From contig DFZK01000012.1 in the NCBI GenBank assembly GCA_002382085.1, forward strand, positions 124,001 through 188,000: DNA of 64,000 nt. Reading direction: 5' to 3'. The DNA comes from Sulfurospirillum sp. UBA4058. GTDB taxonomy: Bacteria; Campylobacterota; Campylobacteria; Campylobacterales; Sulfurospirillaceae. The translations under genes were made by a program, and so were the position numbers. A model generated the notes under the pieces. It was given only the letters and a program-made list of their open reading frames with translations, was not told the origin of the DNA and did not search any database. Of this stretch, positions 41,458 to 50,800 are shown piece after piece. How positions within the stretch are numbered: the first letter of the stretch is position 1; every line of letters begins with the position of its first letter.

Positions 41458-43458
41458 ATGTACGCTCAAAAACTGATTCAATCCTCTCTGATCGGGAGCG
41501 CATTATGCGTTCAAACCCTTTTGGCACTCGATACGGCGACAACGCTTGAAAGCGTGACCGTAACGGCACAAAAAAGCAATGAAGACGCTCAAAGCGTTCC
41601 CATTAGCATGTCGGTTTTCAACGATCTTGCGCTGGAAGATAAATCTATAGAATCTTTAGACGACATCGCCAAATATACACCGAACTTAATGCTCTACAAC
41701 ACGGGACAACAAGGGCTTACTTCTCCTTCTATCAGGGGGCTAAGTGCTAATATTCTCTCCTATTCGACACCGGTTAGTCTTTACGTAGACGGCGTACCGA
41801 CGATGAACAGCTTCGGTTATGCCGATGCGTTGGAAGATATTGAACGTATCGAAGTTTTGAGAGGACCGCAAGGCACGCTTTACGGTAAAAATTCCGAAGC
41901 AGGCGTTATCAACGTCGTTACGCGAAAACCGAATAACGAAGCGCGAGGAAAAATTTACACGACGATCGGAAGCGACGGAAAACGGTTGTACGGCATCAAC
42001 GTCTCAGGTCCCATTGCAGAAAATACGCTCTATTTAGGCATCGCGTATCAACACGACGAAAAAGACGGCAATATCAAAAACACGCTTACCAACGAGTACG
42101 TCAACTTTAAAGAAAGCGATGCGGGGAAAATAACACTTCGTTATACGCCTACGGACACCCTCGATATTTCCTTGATTGCTTCAAAAAGTCAAAACAATAA
42201 CGGTGCACATGACTGGATTAAAGCGACATCAACGGCGAAAGAGGTACGTTCCAATTTAGCGGGCTCGTCCGATCCTTCTACGACAAGCGTGGCATTGAAT
42301 ATCGATTACCGTCTCGGTGAAAACGATAAAATTACGTCTATTACCACATGGAGAGAGCATAACGATAAAGCCGTTGCCGATGCCGATCTTTTGCCTACTA
42401 CGATTCAACATATCTATAAAGACAATCTCTACGACAGCCTCTCCCAAGAGGTGCGTTACGAAACCAAAATTGCCGATACAAAAGTCATTTCAGGTCTTTA
42501 CCTCGACAAGGGAGATTATGATTTATACACGAAACTTATCACCCTTGCCGATCCGACGGGAGCCAATTCAAAACCTCAAAATCTAACGCAAAAAAGTCTA
42601 GGACTTTTCACGAACGTCCTCCATCCGCTCAGTGACGCATGGACGCTGAACACGGGTATTCGCTATGACGTCGAGAAAAAAAATATGGACGTCGATACCT
42701 CAAATATTCATCTAGACGAGCAATGGAGCAACGTCTCGCCCAAGCTTTCGTTGCAATACGCCATCGATACGACGAGTATGTCTTACGTTACGGTTGCCAA
42801 AGGGTATCGTTCGGGAGGGTTTAATCCGTTTGCCCCTACCGATAAACAAGCCTACGATGAAGAGAACCTCATCTCGTACGAGCTGGGATATAAAGGAATG
42901 TTCCTAAACGATGCACTTCGATTGAACGCCGATATTTATCTGATGAAAATCAACGACATGCAAGTCGAAGAGACTCCCACCGCAGGTGTCGTCTACATCG
43001 TCAATGCCGCCAAAGCGACTTCAAAAGGACTTGAAGTTGAGATGGAAGCTTTAGTCCATCCCACGTTAACGTTATTTTTAAGCGGAGGTTTGAACGATAC
43101 TTCGTACGATGATTTTTCGGACAATGCCGGAAATTACGACGGTAACAAAGCGACTTATGCACCTACATACAATTTCGACGTCGGCATGCAATATCGAAAT
43201 GCAAGCGGCTATTTTGCACGATGCGACTTGAATGGGTACGGCAAAACCTATTTTGACAAAGCCAATCGTTATGAACAAGATGCCTACCGTCTCGTCAACG
43301 CTAAAATCGGCTACGAAACCAAAGCTTACGACGTCTATCTTTACGCAAACAATCTTTTTGACAAAGAATACGACGCTAAAAACGCTTATTTTAACGGTAC
43401 CACAACCATCGTACGTGAAGGTCGTGAAATCGGCGTCAAATTTGCCTATCGATTTTAA
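41458..43458 (+). CDS. TonB-dependent receptor for an iron chelate
   Basis: A 666-residue outer-membrane receptor: signal peptide (MYAQKLIQSSL... to LLALD), TonB-box-like LESVTVTA, plug (ALEDIERIEVLRGPQGTLYGKNSEAGVINVVTRKP) and barrel ending GVKFAYRF. The start is ATG 41458, with AAAAAGG six bases upstream; its ATG is the centre of a near-copy of the dispersed palindrome (CTTACATGTAC). The frame extends 23 codons upstream but without an RBS. It is followed by a methyltransferase and an MFS importer and preceded by the Fur-like site, which together indicate siderophore uptake. Confidence 0.94.
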   Translation: MYAQKLIQSSLIGSALCVQTLLALDTATTLESVTVTAQKSNEDAQSVPISMSVFNDLALEDKSIESLDDIAKYTPNLMLYNTGQQGLTSPSIRGLSANILSYSTPVSLYVDGVPTMNSFGYADALEDIERIEVLRGPQGTLYGKNSEAGVINVVTRKPNNEARGKIYTTIGSDGKRLYGINVSGPIAENTLYLGIAYQHDEKDGNIKNTLTNEYVNFKESDAGKITLRYTPTDTLDISLIASKSQNNNGAHDWIKATSTAKEVRSNLAGSSDPSTTSVALNIDYRLGENDKITSITTWREHNDKAVADADLLPTTIQHIYKDNLYDSLSQEVRYETKIADTKVISGLYLDKGDYDLYTKLITLADPTGANSKPQNLTQKSLGLFTNVLHPLSDAWTLNTGIRYDVEKKNMDVDTSNIHLDEQWSNVSPKLSLQYAIDTTSMSYVTVAKGYRSGGFNPFAPTDKQAYDEENLISYELGYKGMFLNDALRLNADIYLMKINDMQVEETPTAGVVYIVNAAKATSKGLEVEMEALVHPTLTLFLSGGLNDTSYDDFSDNAGNYDGNKATYAPTYNFDVGMQYRNASGYFARCDLNGYGKTYFDKANRYEQDAYRLVNAKIGYETKAYDVYLYANNLFDKEYDAKNAYFNGTTTIVREGREIGVKFAYRF

Positions 43459-43467
43459 GGAAACACC

Positions 43468-44484
43468 ATGCCAAAAACTCTCAATTCCTATCTAACGATG
43501 TTACTCGTGCCTTATCAAATCGAAGTGCTTGCCATCGCTTTACATGTAAAGCTTTTTCAACGCATTGAAGAGCAAAAATGCACGGCGGAAGACTTAGCCC
43601 TGATACTCGCATTCGATCCTACCAACACAAAAATCTTCTTAGATGCTTTAGTGATGTTAGAGCTCATTGAAGAAGACGCCTCTTTTTACGTCAATACGGA
43701 CATCACAAAAACTTTTTTTGTTTTCGATGCCCCAAAGTATTGCGGCGATGTTTTCTTACACCGAAAAGCCATGCTACATCAAGGTGTAAAGATGCTTGAA
43801 AAACTTTTGAAAGAAGGCAACCAAGAGATGATCCATACCAAACATCCTCAAAAATGGGCGCAAGCTTCCAAAAAGTTTTTAAAACAAGAACAAAAAAACC
43901 TCATGTCGCATGTTGCGCTAGAGTGCCTCAAACACCTTCCTTCCTTGCCCGATAATGCAAAAATATTAGACATCGGGTGCGCTTCAGGTGTCGTCGGGCT
44001 TGAAATACTCCAAGCCAGACCTTCATGGCATGGCATCTTTTTTGACTATCCCGAAGTCATTGAAATCGTACAAGAACACATTGAAGAGTACGCTCTAAAA
44101 TCACGCACGACAACACTGTGCGGTGATGTACAACTAGATGACATTGGACACGGATACGATCTGATTTGGTGCAGCAATCTCTTCTATTTTTTCGAAAATC
44201 CAACCTTTGTCATTGAAAAACTCTACAACGCCCTTAATCCAAACGGCATTTTAATCAGTGCTCATGTCGAAATTGATACAACAAATTCCAGTGATACCGA
44301 TAGTTTTTTCTACTTTTTATTTTTAAATCTTCAAGGAAAACGCATCTTTAAACCCACGGAATTATCCGCCATGTTTACAAAAGTAGGCTTTGAGTCACTG
44401 CAAACCTTTACATCGTACGATACGCCCATGACGCCTACAACCGTTCATATTTTCAAAAAAGAAGCTCCTCATGTCTCTCGCTAA
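43468..44484 (+). CDS. SAM-dependent O-methyltransferase-like protein in siderophore locus
   Basis: A 338-residue enzyme. The N-terminal winged-helix dimerisation region (about 10-95: LFQRIEEQKCTAEDLALILAFDP) and the C-terminal Rossmann fold with motif I ILDIGCASGVVGLE (about 170) and FFDYPEV place it with the plant/bacterial small-molecule O-methyltransferases (acetylserotonin/hydroxyindole type). It begins 9 bases after the receptor gene and its end overlaps the MFS gene by 14 bases, so it is part of the uptake operon. A methyltransferase in an uptake operon could modify the imported chelate; the substrate is unknown. Confidence 0.87.
   Translation: MPKTLNSYLTMLLVPYQIEVLAIALHVKLFQRIEEQKCTAEDLALILAFDPTNTKIFLDALVMLELIEEDASFYVNTDITKTFFVFDAPKYCGDVFLHRKAMLHQGVKMLEKLLKEGNQEMIHTKHPQKWAQASKKFLKQEQKNLMSHVALECLKHLPSLPDNAKILDIGCASGVVGLEILQARPSWHGIFFDYPEVIEIVQEHIEEYALKSRTTTLCGDVQLDDIGHGYDLIWCSNLFYFFENPTFVIEKLYNALNPNGILISAHVEIDTTNSSDTDSFFYFLFLNLQGKRIFKPTELSAMFTKVGFESLQTFTSYDTPMTPTTVHIFKKEAPHVSR
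43539..43550. repeat. Dispersed palindrome TTTACATGTAAA
   Basis: Exact 12-bp copy, extended to 16 bp as GCTTTACATGTAAAGC, in the methyltransferase gene; read as L-H-V-K. Confidence 0.9.
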
Positions 44485-45667
44485 AAAAAATATACTCTTT
44501 GGACTTTTGTTTACCGCTTTTACGACACCCTCCATTTTTTTTATGATGGGCTTGCCGATGATCTTGCAAATGCAAGGCTTTGATGCTTCGTTTATCGGAC
44601 TTTTTCAAATGGTAGGCTTTTCGGCTGTCCTCAAATTTCTACTCTCGCCGCCGATTGATCGCATTGTTTTTAGGCATAACCATTACAAAAAATGGATAGC
44701 AGGTATGGGTATTGCCTATATTGTGCTGCTTCTCGTACTCAGTAAATTATCACTTGAGCACACTGCCGTAACGTTTAGCTTGATTTTTATCACGGTTTTT
44801 ATTGCTACATGGATTGATATTCCGTTAAATGCTCTAGCCATTAAAGTCTTTTCCAAAGAGGAGCGACTCTGTGCAGGAAGTTATAAAATGAGTGCATTTT
44901 TTATGGCAGGATTGCTTGGCGGCGGCGTGGTTTTACTCTGTTACAACCGCTTTGGTTGGGAAAATACATTTTTAATGCTCGCTTTTTTTGTAAGCGTAGC
45001 GTTACTCTCTCTTTTCAAAATCGTTGAAAGCGATACTCTGAGCACCCCTTCTTCAATGATTGCATTTGCTACGATACGCTCCTTTCTACAACAAGAAAAA
45101 ATTGGAATATGGCTTTTTACGGTGGCATTTTATTTTGCATTTATCAGTGCCGTGTGGATTTTCATGAAACCCTATTTGATTGCTAAAGGCATCGCTCCTG
45201 ATGATGTAGCACTATCTGTGGGTGTTTACGGCAGCATCATTGGATTTTTCGGTGGGATTTTCCCATCATACCTTGAAAAATACTTCACGAAAAAAACGCT
45301 TCTGATTGCTTTTTCGTGTTTCAATGCACTCAGTGTTATGATGCTTCTTTTTATGGAACTCTCTCATTTTAATTTGAATGTTGCGCTCATTGCTATTACG
45401 TTAACGGCATTGGCAATCTCTTTCTCATCGGCAATCATTTTTGCACTAATTATGGATTATTCAAGGCAAACCTCAAAAGCCATCGACTACGCAGTACAAT
45501 CAAGTCTTTTTGCTTTGACGCGCATCGTCTCTGCTATGATAGCCGGCATCATCGTCTCCGTACAAAACTATAGTATGTTCTTCGTTTTTGAACTTATTTG
45601 CATTGTGGCAGTTACTTTTGTTGTGGTAAGACACTATCCCTCTTCATCAGAGGTTGAAGCTTTTTGA
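44471..45667 (+). CDS. MFS transporter, RhtX/FptX-like siderophore importer
   Basis: A 398-residue, twelve-helix major facilitator protein. Its N-terminal part (TPSIFFMMGLPMILQMQGFDASFIGLFQ) fits the AmpG/PAT-like branch that includes RhtX and FptX, single-protein importers that carry ferric siderophores across the inner membrane. No ABC transporter for iron is in the window, so this is the probable inner-membrane step for the adjacent receptor. The loop around SPPIDRIVFRHNH is the usual motif-A region in altered form. Confidence 0.85.
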   Translation: MSLAKKNILFGLLFTAFTTPSIFFMMGLPMILQMQGFDASFIGLFQMVGFSAVLKFLLSPPIDRIVFRHNHYKKWIAGMGIAYIVLLLVLSKLSLEHTAVTFSLIFITVFIATWIDIPLNALAIKVFSKEERLCAGSYKMSAFFMAGLLGGGVVLLCYNRFGWENTFLMLAFFVSVALLSLFKIVESDTLSTPSSMIAFATIRSFLQQEKIGIWLFTVAFYFAFISAVWIFMKPYLIAKGIAPDDVALSVGVYGSIIGFFGGIFPSYLEKYFTKKTLLIAFSCFNALSVMMLLFMELSHFNLNVALIAITLTALAISFSSAIIFALIMDYSRQTSKAIDYAVQSSLFALTRIVSAMIAGIIVSVQNYSMFFVFELICIVAVTFVVVRHYPSSSEVEAF

Positions 45668-45680
45668 AACAGAGTTTTTC

Positions 45681-45694
45681 GCTTACATGTAAGC
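45681..45694. repeat. Dispersed palindrome GCTTACATGTAAGC
   Basis: A 14-bp perfect palindrome containing the TTACATGTAA core, just after the MFS stop; one of two intergenic copies. Confidence 0.88.
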
Positions 45695-45777
45695 ATAGTA
45701 TTCACGATCGTTTAGCTCATCACAAACGATTAATCGCCCATTTTAAAGCGTAAATTGGGCGGATAACGTGTACGTGT

Positions 45778-45870
45778 CGTTCTTATCTAACTTTCGACTA
45801 CAATGTGATTGGTAAAAACGGTATCGGACTCAACGCTTTAATTATTGAGGATAAAAACCTTTACATGTAA
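45778..45870 (+). pseudogene. Possible gene remnant before the toxin-antitoxin pair
   Basis: One frame reads RSYLTFDYNVIGKNG and continues to NLYM then TAA, a normal-looking protein sequence of about 30 residues with no start codon or RBS. It may be the 3' end of a lost gene. Its stop codon falls in the palindrome at 45861. It could be chance. Confidence 0.25.
45861..45870. repeat. Dispersed palindrome TTACATGTAA upstream of mntA
   Basis: Exact core preceded by T. It lies 36-45 bases before the mntA start, an operator-like distance from the -10 element at 45894. Confidence 0.88.
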
Positions 45871-45893
45871 TTCACAAAACACTCAATCTTCGC

Positions 45894-45899
45894 TATAAT
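45894..45899 (+). promoter_or_regulatory. TATAAT -10 implying a leaderless mntA transcript
   Basis: TATAAT ends six bases before the mntA ATG, so transcription should begin at or next to the A of the start codon. No Shine-Dalgarno sequence precedes the gene, consistent with leaderless translation. Confidence 0.6.
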
Positions 45900-45905
45900 T
45901 TTTTT

Positions 45906-46214
45906 ATGAAAAAAGAAACCATTCTTCAACAGCTTAAAAGCATGAAAAACCATTATCTACCTGAGGGCTTCGTTATAGAGGGATTGTTTGGCTCGTATGC
46001 ACGAGATGAAGCGGATGAAAAAAGTGACATAGACATTCTCATCGAAGCCAAACCCTCTTTTGTCGAACGCTACGGTATCAAGTCTATTGAGCGCATCGAA
46101 GAAATCAAAAAAGAGATGAGTTCTGTTTTTGGCATTTCCGTTGATTTAGCCGATAAAACAGGCATGAGCAAAACCGCTCAAAAATTCATTATCGATAGAA
46201 CGATTTATGTCTAA
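45906..46214 (+). CDS. mntA: MntA-type nucleotidyltransferase antitoxin
   Basis: A 102-residue minimal nucleotidyltransferase. The core is GLFGSYARDEADEKSDIDIL: Gly29-Ser30 and the metal-binding Asp41 and Asp43. MntA proteins AMPylate a tyrosine of the HepT toxin and so inactivate it. It overlaps the hepT gene by 8 bases in the usual antitoxin-first order. The gene seems to have a leaderless transcript. Confidence 0.9.
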   Translation: MKKETILQQLKSMKNHYLPEGFVIEGLFGSYARDEADEKSDIDILIEAKPSFVERYGIKSIERIEEIKKEMSSVFGISVDLADKTGMSKTAQKFIIDRTIYV

Positions 46215-46566
46215 AGAGAACATTAGCAAAATCTATCTCATTCTTGAAAAGATCGAATATATTGAAGAAATTGTTAAAAATGCTAGTTCTATTACCAACG
46301 CTTTGCATGACCTAACAACCTACCGCCCCGCTATTTTGATGCACCTTACTTCCATCGCTGAACAATTTGACAAAATCAAAAAATCTTCTAACAATATCTT
46401 TCTTGAATATTTTGAAGCCGATGATCTCAAAGGTATTTACGATGTCAGAAATTACATTGCTCATGATTATGAAGGTGTGAATCTTGCTATTATTGAGTGG
46501 ATTATCAGACATATTCTGCCGAAGTTTAAAGAGCAATGTTTGAAGATTATTGAGGTAAAACTATAA
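46207..46566 (+). CDS. hepT: HepT-type HEPN ribonuclease toxin
   Basis: A 119-residue helical HEPN protein with the RX4HXY motif RNYIAHDY: Arg81, His86 and Tyr88, the last being the residue AMPylated by MntA in characterised pairs. The toxin cleaves RNA when released. Its base composition is visibly more AT-rich than the flanking core genes, consistent with horizontal transfer of the pair. Confidence 0.9.
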   Translation: MSKENISKIYLILEKIEYIEEIVKNASSITNALHDLTTYRPAILMHLTSIAEQFDKIKKSSNNIFLEYFEADDLKGIYDVRNYIAHDYEGVNLAIIEWIIRHILPKFKEQCLKIIEVKL

Positions 46567-46686
46567 AAATTTTTGCTAGACAATTATTTAAAAAGTAGCC
46601 TGTCATTTTTTTATTTATATATCAAAAAATTTAATGATTTTTTTTGTACAATATTATTAATACAAATTTTAGGAGGAAAGAAAATA

Positions 46687-47040
46687 ATGCAAGATTTTAT
46701 TAATAAGACATTTAAAGGTCTAAATAGTGCTTATTATGTCAGACATTTTATATTCGGAGTTGCAATAGCAATTGTTTTTATATTCGCATTATCTAATGGT
46801 TTTGAACATTTTGCCTTTGGATTTATTTTTTCTGCTATCTTAAATACAATTTTATACCCATATTCTCGATTTGTATATGAAAGCGTTATCGGTTATATCT
46901 TTGGGAATAACGTATTCTTTGTTAATATTATTTTATTATTATCAGTTAAAATTATTTCTATGGTAATGTGCTGGGCTCTTGCTATTTTTATTGCACCTTT
47001 AGGCTTAGGTTATTTATACTTTTACCACTCAAAGCATTGA
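46687..47040 (+). CDS. AT-rich small membrane protein of unknown function
   Basis: About 117 residues with three or four membrane helices and few charges. I choose ATG 46687 because AGGAGG lies 10 bases upstream; the frame also opens at a TTG at 46573 with no RBS. The gene is the most AT-rich in the window and follows the MntA/HepT pair, so it is probably accessory DNA that came with it. I do not recognise a family. Confidence 0.6.
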   Translation: MQDFINKTFKGLNSAYYVRHFIFGVAIAIVFIFALSNGFEHFAFGFIFSAILNTILYPYSRFVYESVIGYIFGNNVFFVNIILLLSVKIISMVMCWALAIFIAPLGLGYLYFYHSKH

Positions 47041-47055
47041 TAAAAATCTTAAACG

Positions 47056-47085
47056 TAGGGTATCATTTAAACTTAAGATACCCTA
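47056..47085. terminator. Hairpin after the accessory membrane protein gene
   Basis: Arms TAGGGTATC and GATACCCTA (9 bp, perfect) around a 12-base AT-rich loop; followed by TCTTCTTAGTTTT. It separates the rightward accessory genes from the leftward CobB gene. Confidence 0.65.
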
Positions 47086-47098
47086 AGTCTTCTTAGTT

Positions 47099-47794
47099 TT
47101 ACGCCTTTAAAAACCTCTCCACATCCCCTACGATTTCATCCACCGCCTCAGTCGCCCTTTTATACAACACTTTCGTATAAACCCGCTCATTTATCGCGTC
47201 ACTTTTCTCCAAATTATTGAGTATAGAAACCTTTACATGTAAAACGAAATGATCCATCGCGACGACGTTTCCGCTAGATCCTATGATGGCTAAAAATTGG
47301 CAATTTTCCATCGCTTCGTAAAGGTGTTCGTACATCGGGGCGGCTTCGCCGAAGAAGACGATGTCGGGGCGAAAGGAGCCGCCGCAGTTTTTACATGTAA
47401 AGGTTCGATCTTGTTTGGCGTAGCCGATGAGCTGGGTTGCGCCGCATTGTTCACAGCGAAGTCTGGGTAAAAAGCCGTGCAAGTGTAAAACGTCCTTACA
47501 CCCTGCTCGCTCGAAAAGATCGTCGACGTTTTGGGTGATGATGGCGATGTCGTCAGGGTAGCGCTCTTGAAGTTTGGCGATAGCGTAGTGTGCGGTATTG
47601 GGCGTGACGGAGGAGAGTTGTTCGCGCCTTGCGTCGTAAAATGCCAAGGTGTTCTCACGGTTCCAAGAAAGACATCCCGCCTGACAGATCTCTTCGATGC
47701 GGTACTTTTCCCACAGCCCATCCGCGTCGCGAAAGGTGGAGAGCCCACTCTCCGCGCTGATGCCTGCTCCTGAAAATATCACCACTTTTGCCAT
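47099..47794 (-). CDS. cobB: Sir2-family NAD-dependent protein deacylase (CobB type)
   Basis: A 231-residue sirtuin. NAD-binding FSGAGISAESGLSTFRD at the N-terminus, TQNVDDLF, the catalytic histidine in LHLHGF, and four zinc cysteines (CEQC, CKNC). FYDARREQ contains the Tyr and Arg that in class III sirtuins recognise succinyl- or malonyl-lysine, so it probably removes acyl groups beyond acetyl. It follows metH by 12 bases and may share its transcript. Two exact copies of the dispersed palindrome fall within this short gene, in different frames. Confidence 0.93.
   Translation of the reverse strand: MAKVVIFSGAGISAESGLSTFRDADGLWEKYRIEEICQAGCLSWNRENTLAFYDARREQLSSVTPNTAHYAIAKLQERYPDDIAIITQNVDDLFERAGCKDVLHLHGFLPRLRCEQCGATQLIGYAKQDRTFTCKNCGGSFRPDIVFFGEAAPMYEHLYEAMENCQFLAIIGSSGNVVAMDHFVLHVKVSILNNLEKSDAINERVYTKVLYKRATEAVDEIVGDVERFLKA
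47232..47243. repeat. Dispersed palindrome TTTACATGTAAA
   Basis: Exact 12-bp copy in cobB, read as L-H-V-K. Confidence 0.9.
47390..47401. repeat. Dispersed palindrome TTTACATGTAAA
   Basis: Second exact 12-bp copy in cobB, 158 bp from the first and read in another frame as F-T-C-K, where the Cys is one of the zinc ligands. Confidence 0.9.
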
Positions 47795-47806
47795 GAAAAA
47801 CTCCTC

Positions 47807-50800
47807 TTACACGTTGAAGTAAAGTGCCTCTTTATGGTGCATCACGATCGCGGTGGTGCTTTGTTCAGGGTGGATTTGGAACGTCTCGCTAAGCTCGATG
47901 CCAAACTCCTCAGGCTTTAGAAGATCAAAAATGACTTTGGTATCTTCCAAGGCAGGGCACGCGGGGTAGCCAAACGAGTAGCGGCACCCGTGGTAGCGTT
48001 TCATCTGCACATCGCGCAAACTATGCCCCTCATGCTCTGCAATGCCAAGGTCAAGGCGTATCTGTTTGTGCACGATCTCCGCTAACGCTTCGGCAAGTTC
48101 CACACCCAGTCCGTGCACAAAAAAGTATTCGGTAAAATTGCCCGCATCGTAAAGCTCTTTCTCATACGCTGAAAACTTTGCTCCCGCACTCACACACGTC
48201 AACGCCAAAACATCGTGACGAGAAGGACTGATAAAGTCGCTCAACGAACGGTATGGAACACGGTTTTGACGCGGGAAGTCAAAGACTTTGATGGCTCGCT
48301 CTTTCACCGCTTCGATGCTCTCACGGCACACCTGTTCCTCGCTAAAATAGCCCTCACTCTCGTCGAAAAGATAGAGATTATTTTCATGTGATCGTGCAGG
48401 AAAATAGCCGTAGATCAACGTCGGCTCAAACAACCCAAGACGCTCGATGTCGGCTTTCACACGCTCATAGGTCGGGTAAAGTACCTCATCAAGCTGTTTT
48501 TGCTTCTCCTCTTTGCTCTGCCCTTTACCGCTGTAGCCCCAACGCTGTGCAAAAAGGATTTTGTGGTTGATCCACGAGTAAGCGAGTTCTTTCACATCGG
48601 TTTTTAAAACCCGTCTACCCCAAAATGGCGGTGTCGGGATTTTGATGTCACGGCTTGGCATTTTAAGCTCATGAAACGGAGGCATAGGTTTGGCTTCTTT
48701 GGTGGCGCGATTGACGCTGTTTTCGAGCACAACGCGACTAAAAGAAGTGTCGTAATTCTTTGCTTCGATGCGGCTCATCGCCGTTATGCCCTCAAATGCG
48801 TCCTTGCAATAATAAATCGGTCCATCGTAAATCGGTCGGCAAAACTCTTCCACAAAGTTGTCGGTCAGTGCAGCACCGCCCAAGATCACGGGGATTTTGA
48901 TGCCCATTTTTTGCATCGCTTCTAGGTTTTCTTTCATCACGTTGGTGGACTTCACCAAAAGTCCGCTCATCCCGATCGCGTCGGCATTGTGCTCTTTAAG
49001 TGCTTCTAAAAACTGTTCAAGATCGGCTTTGATGCCGATGTTGATGACTTTAAAACCGTTGTTGCTTAAGATAATGTCGACCAAATTTTTACCCACGTCA
49101 TGCACATCGCCTTTGACGGTTCCGATGATGAGCGTCGTGGTTGTATTTTTTTCAGTTTTGGGTAAAAAGGGTTGGAGATAATCGACCGAAGCTTTCATCA
49201 CCTCAGCAGACTGAAGGACAAAAGGCAGTTGCATTTTGCCACTTCCGAAAAGCTCGCCGACCACTTTCATCGCATCGATGAGGATTTCATTGACGATGAG
49301 TTCAGCAGACAATTCATCTTTGGCGGTGGGTAAAAGTCCTAACATGCGCTCTTTGTCGCCATCGATCAGCAGGGTTGAAATCTTCTCTTGCGTGCTCATC
49401 GCAAGGTACGCCGCGTCACTCTCATCTTTGTTCTCCACCACGCCCTCAAAATGCGCGATAAATTTAAAAAGTGGGTCACCCTCTTCGCGGTGGTTGAAGA
49501 GCAGGTCTTCGCACACTTTTTTATCGATGTCGCTGATCTTGTGCATCGGAAGCGTGTTTTTAACGTTCACGATCGCCATGCTTAAACCCGCTTCAACGCA
49601 GTGGTGCAAGAAGACGGAGTTTAAGTATTCACGCGCATGCTTGGCTAAACCAAACGAGATATTGGAAACACCTAGCACGAAGCCCACTTCGGGGTGGAGT
49701 GCGTGAAATTCGCGAATCGCCTCGATGGTCTCAATCGCCGCGGTATGGTACTCGGCATCGCCACTGCCCACGGTGAACGTGAGAAGGTCAAACACCAAGT
49801 CTTCAGGGTGAATGCCGTGTTTGGTGGTTGCCAGTTGGTAAATGCGCTCGGCAATCGCCACTTTTTGCGCTTGGGTTTTTGCCATACCTTTTTCATCGAT
49901 ACTCAAACATACGAGTGCCGCGCCAAAACGTTTGGCTAAAGAGCAGACTTTGTCAAACTTTTCGATGCCATCTTCAAGATTTACCGAGTTGATGATGGGC
50001 TTCCCACCGATGAGTTTAAGAGCGCATTCAAGGGCAGGAAGTTGCGTAGTGTCAGGCATGAGGGGCAAAAGGATTTTTTGCACGTAACGCCCTAGCACGG
50101 CTTTCGTGTCTTTGATCTCGTCGCGTCCTGCAAAACCGACACTCACATCGATGCCGTGCGCGCCGCTTCTAACTTGTTGTTGCGCAACACTGAGTGTTCC
50201 ATCGTAATCTTCCGCCAATAAAAGCTCGCGAAACGCTTTAGAACCTGTGGCATTACTTCGCTCACCGATCAAAAAGGGTGCGGGGTCTTGTTTGAGTGCT
50301 CTGGTTTCAAAAAGCGATGCGATGGAGCGTGGCATACTTCCTTTGGGAACCAAAGGTTTTTTACCCTCTACGCGTTTGGAAAGTTCTAAAATGTGCTGTG
50401 GCGTCGTACCGCAACATCCACCAAGAATTGCAACACCTGCGATGTCGGTAAACTTTTCTTGAAGCTCGGCAAATTCACGAGGTCCCATCGGGTAAAAGGT
50501 GTAGCCACCGCGGTTTTGCGGAAGCCCCGCATTGGCATGCACGCTGATGGGTTTGCTCCAAACGGAGCTCAGCGTCTTGACGTGCTTTTCAACCTGCTCA
50601 GGACCTGTGCCGCAGTTAAAACCCAGACTCATAATATCAAACGGCTCCAAGATCGCCGCAATCGTCGTCGCATCGGTTCCAATGAGCATCGATCCACTCA
50701 GCTCAATGGTGACAGAAACCATGATGGGAAGCTTTACATGTAAAGCATTTTGAGCGTCACTGATGGCATGAAGTGCCGCTTTGATTTGGAGCGGGTCTTG

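Larger units (their letters stand above)
45668..45905 (+). other. Intergenic region with two dispersed palindromes
   Basis: A gap between the siderophore operon and the toxin-antitoxin pair. It holds GCTTACATGTAAGC (45681-45694), an imperfect hairpin of 11 bp with one mismatch (45735-45745 with 45751-45761), a short coding-like stretch, a second TTACATGTAA (45861-45870) and the mntA promoter. Confidence 0.6.

Noticed and set aside
47290..47748. 152-codon leftward ORF inside cobB
   Set aside because: Alternative frame of cobB; low-complexity Ser/Thr/Pro composition and no RBS.
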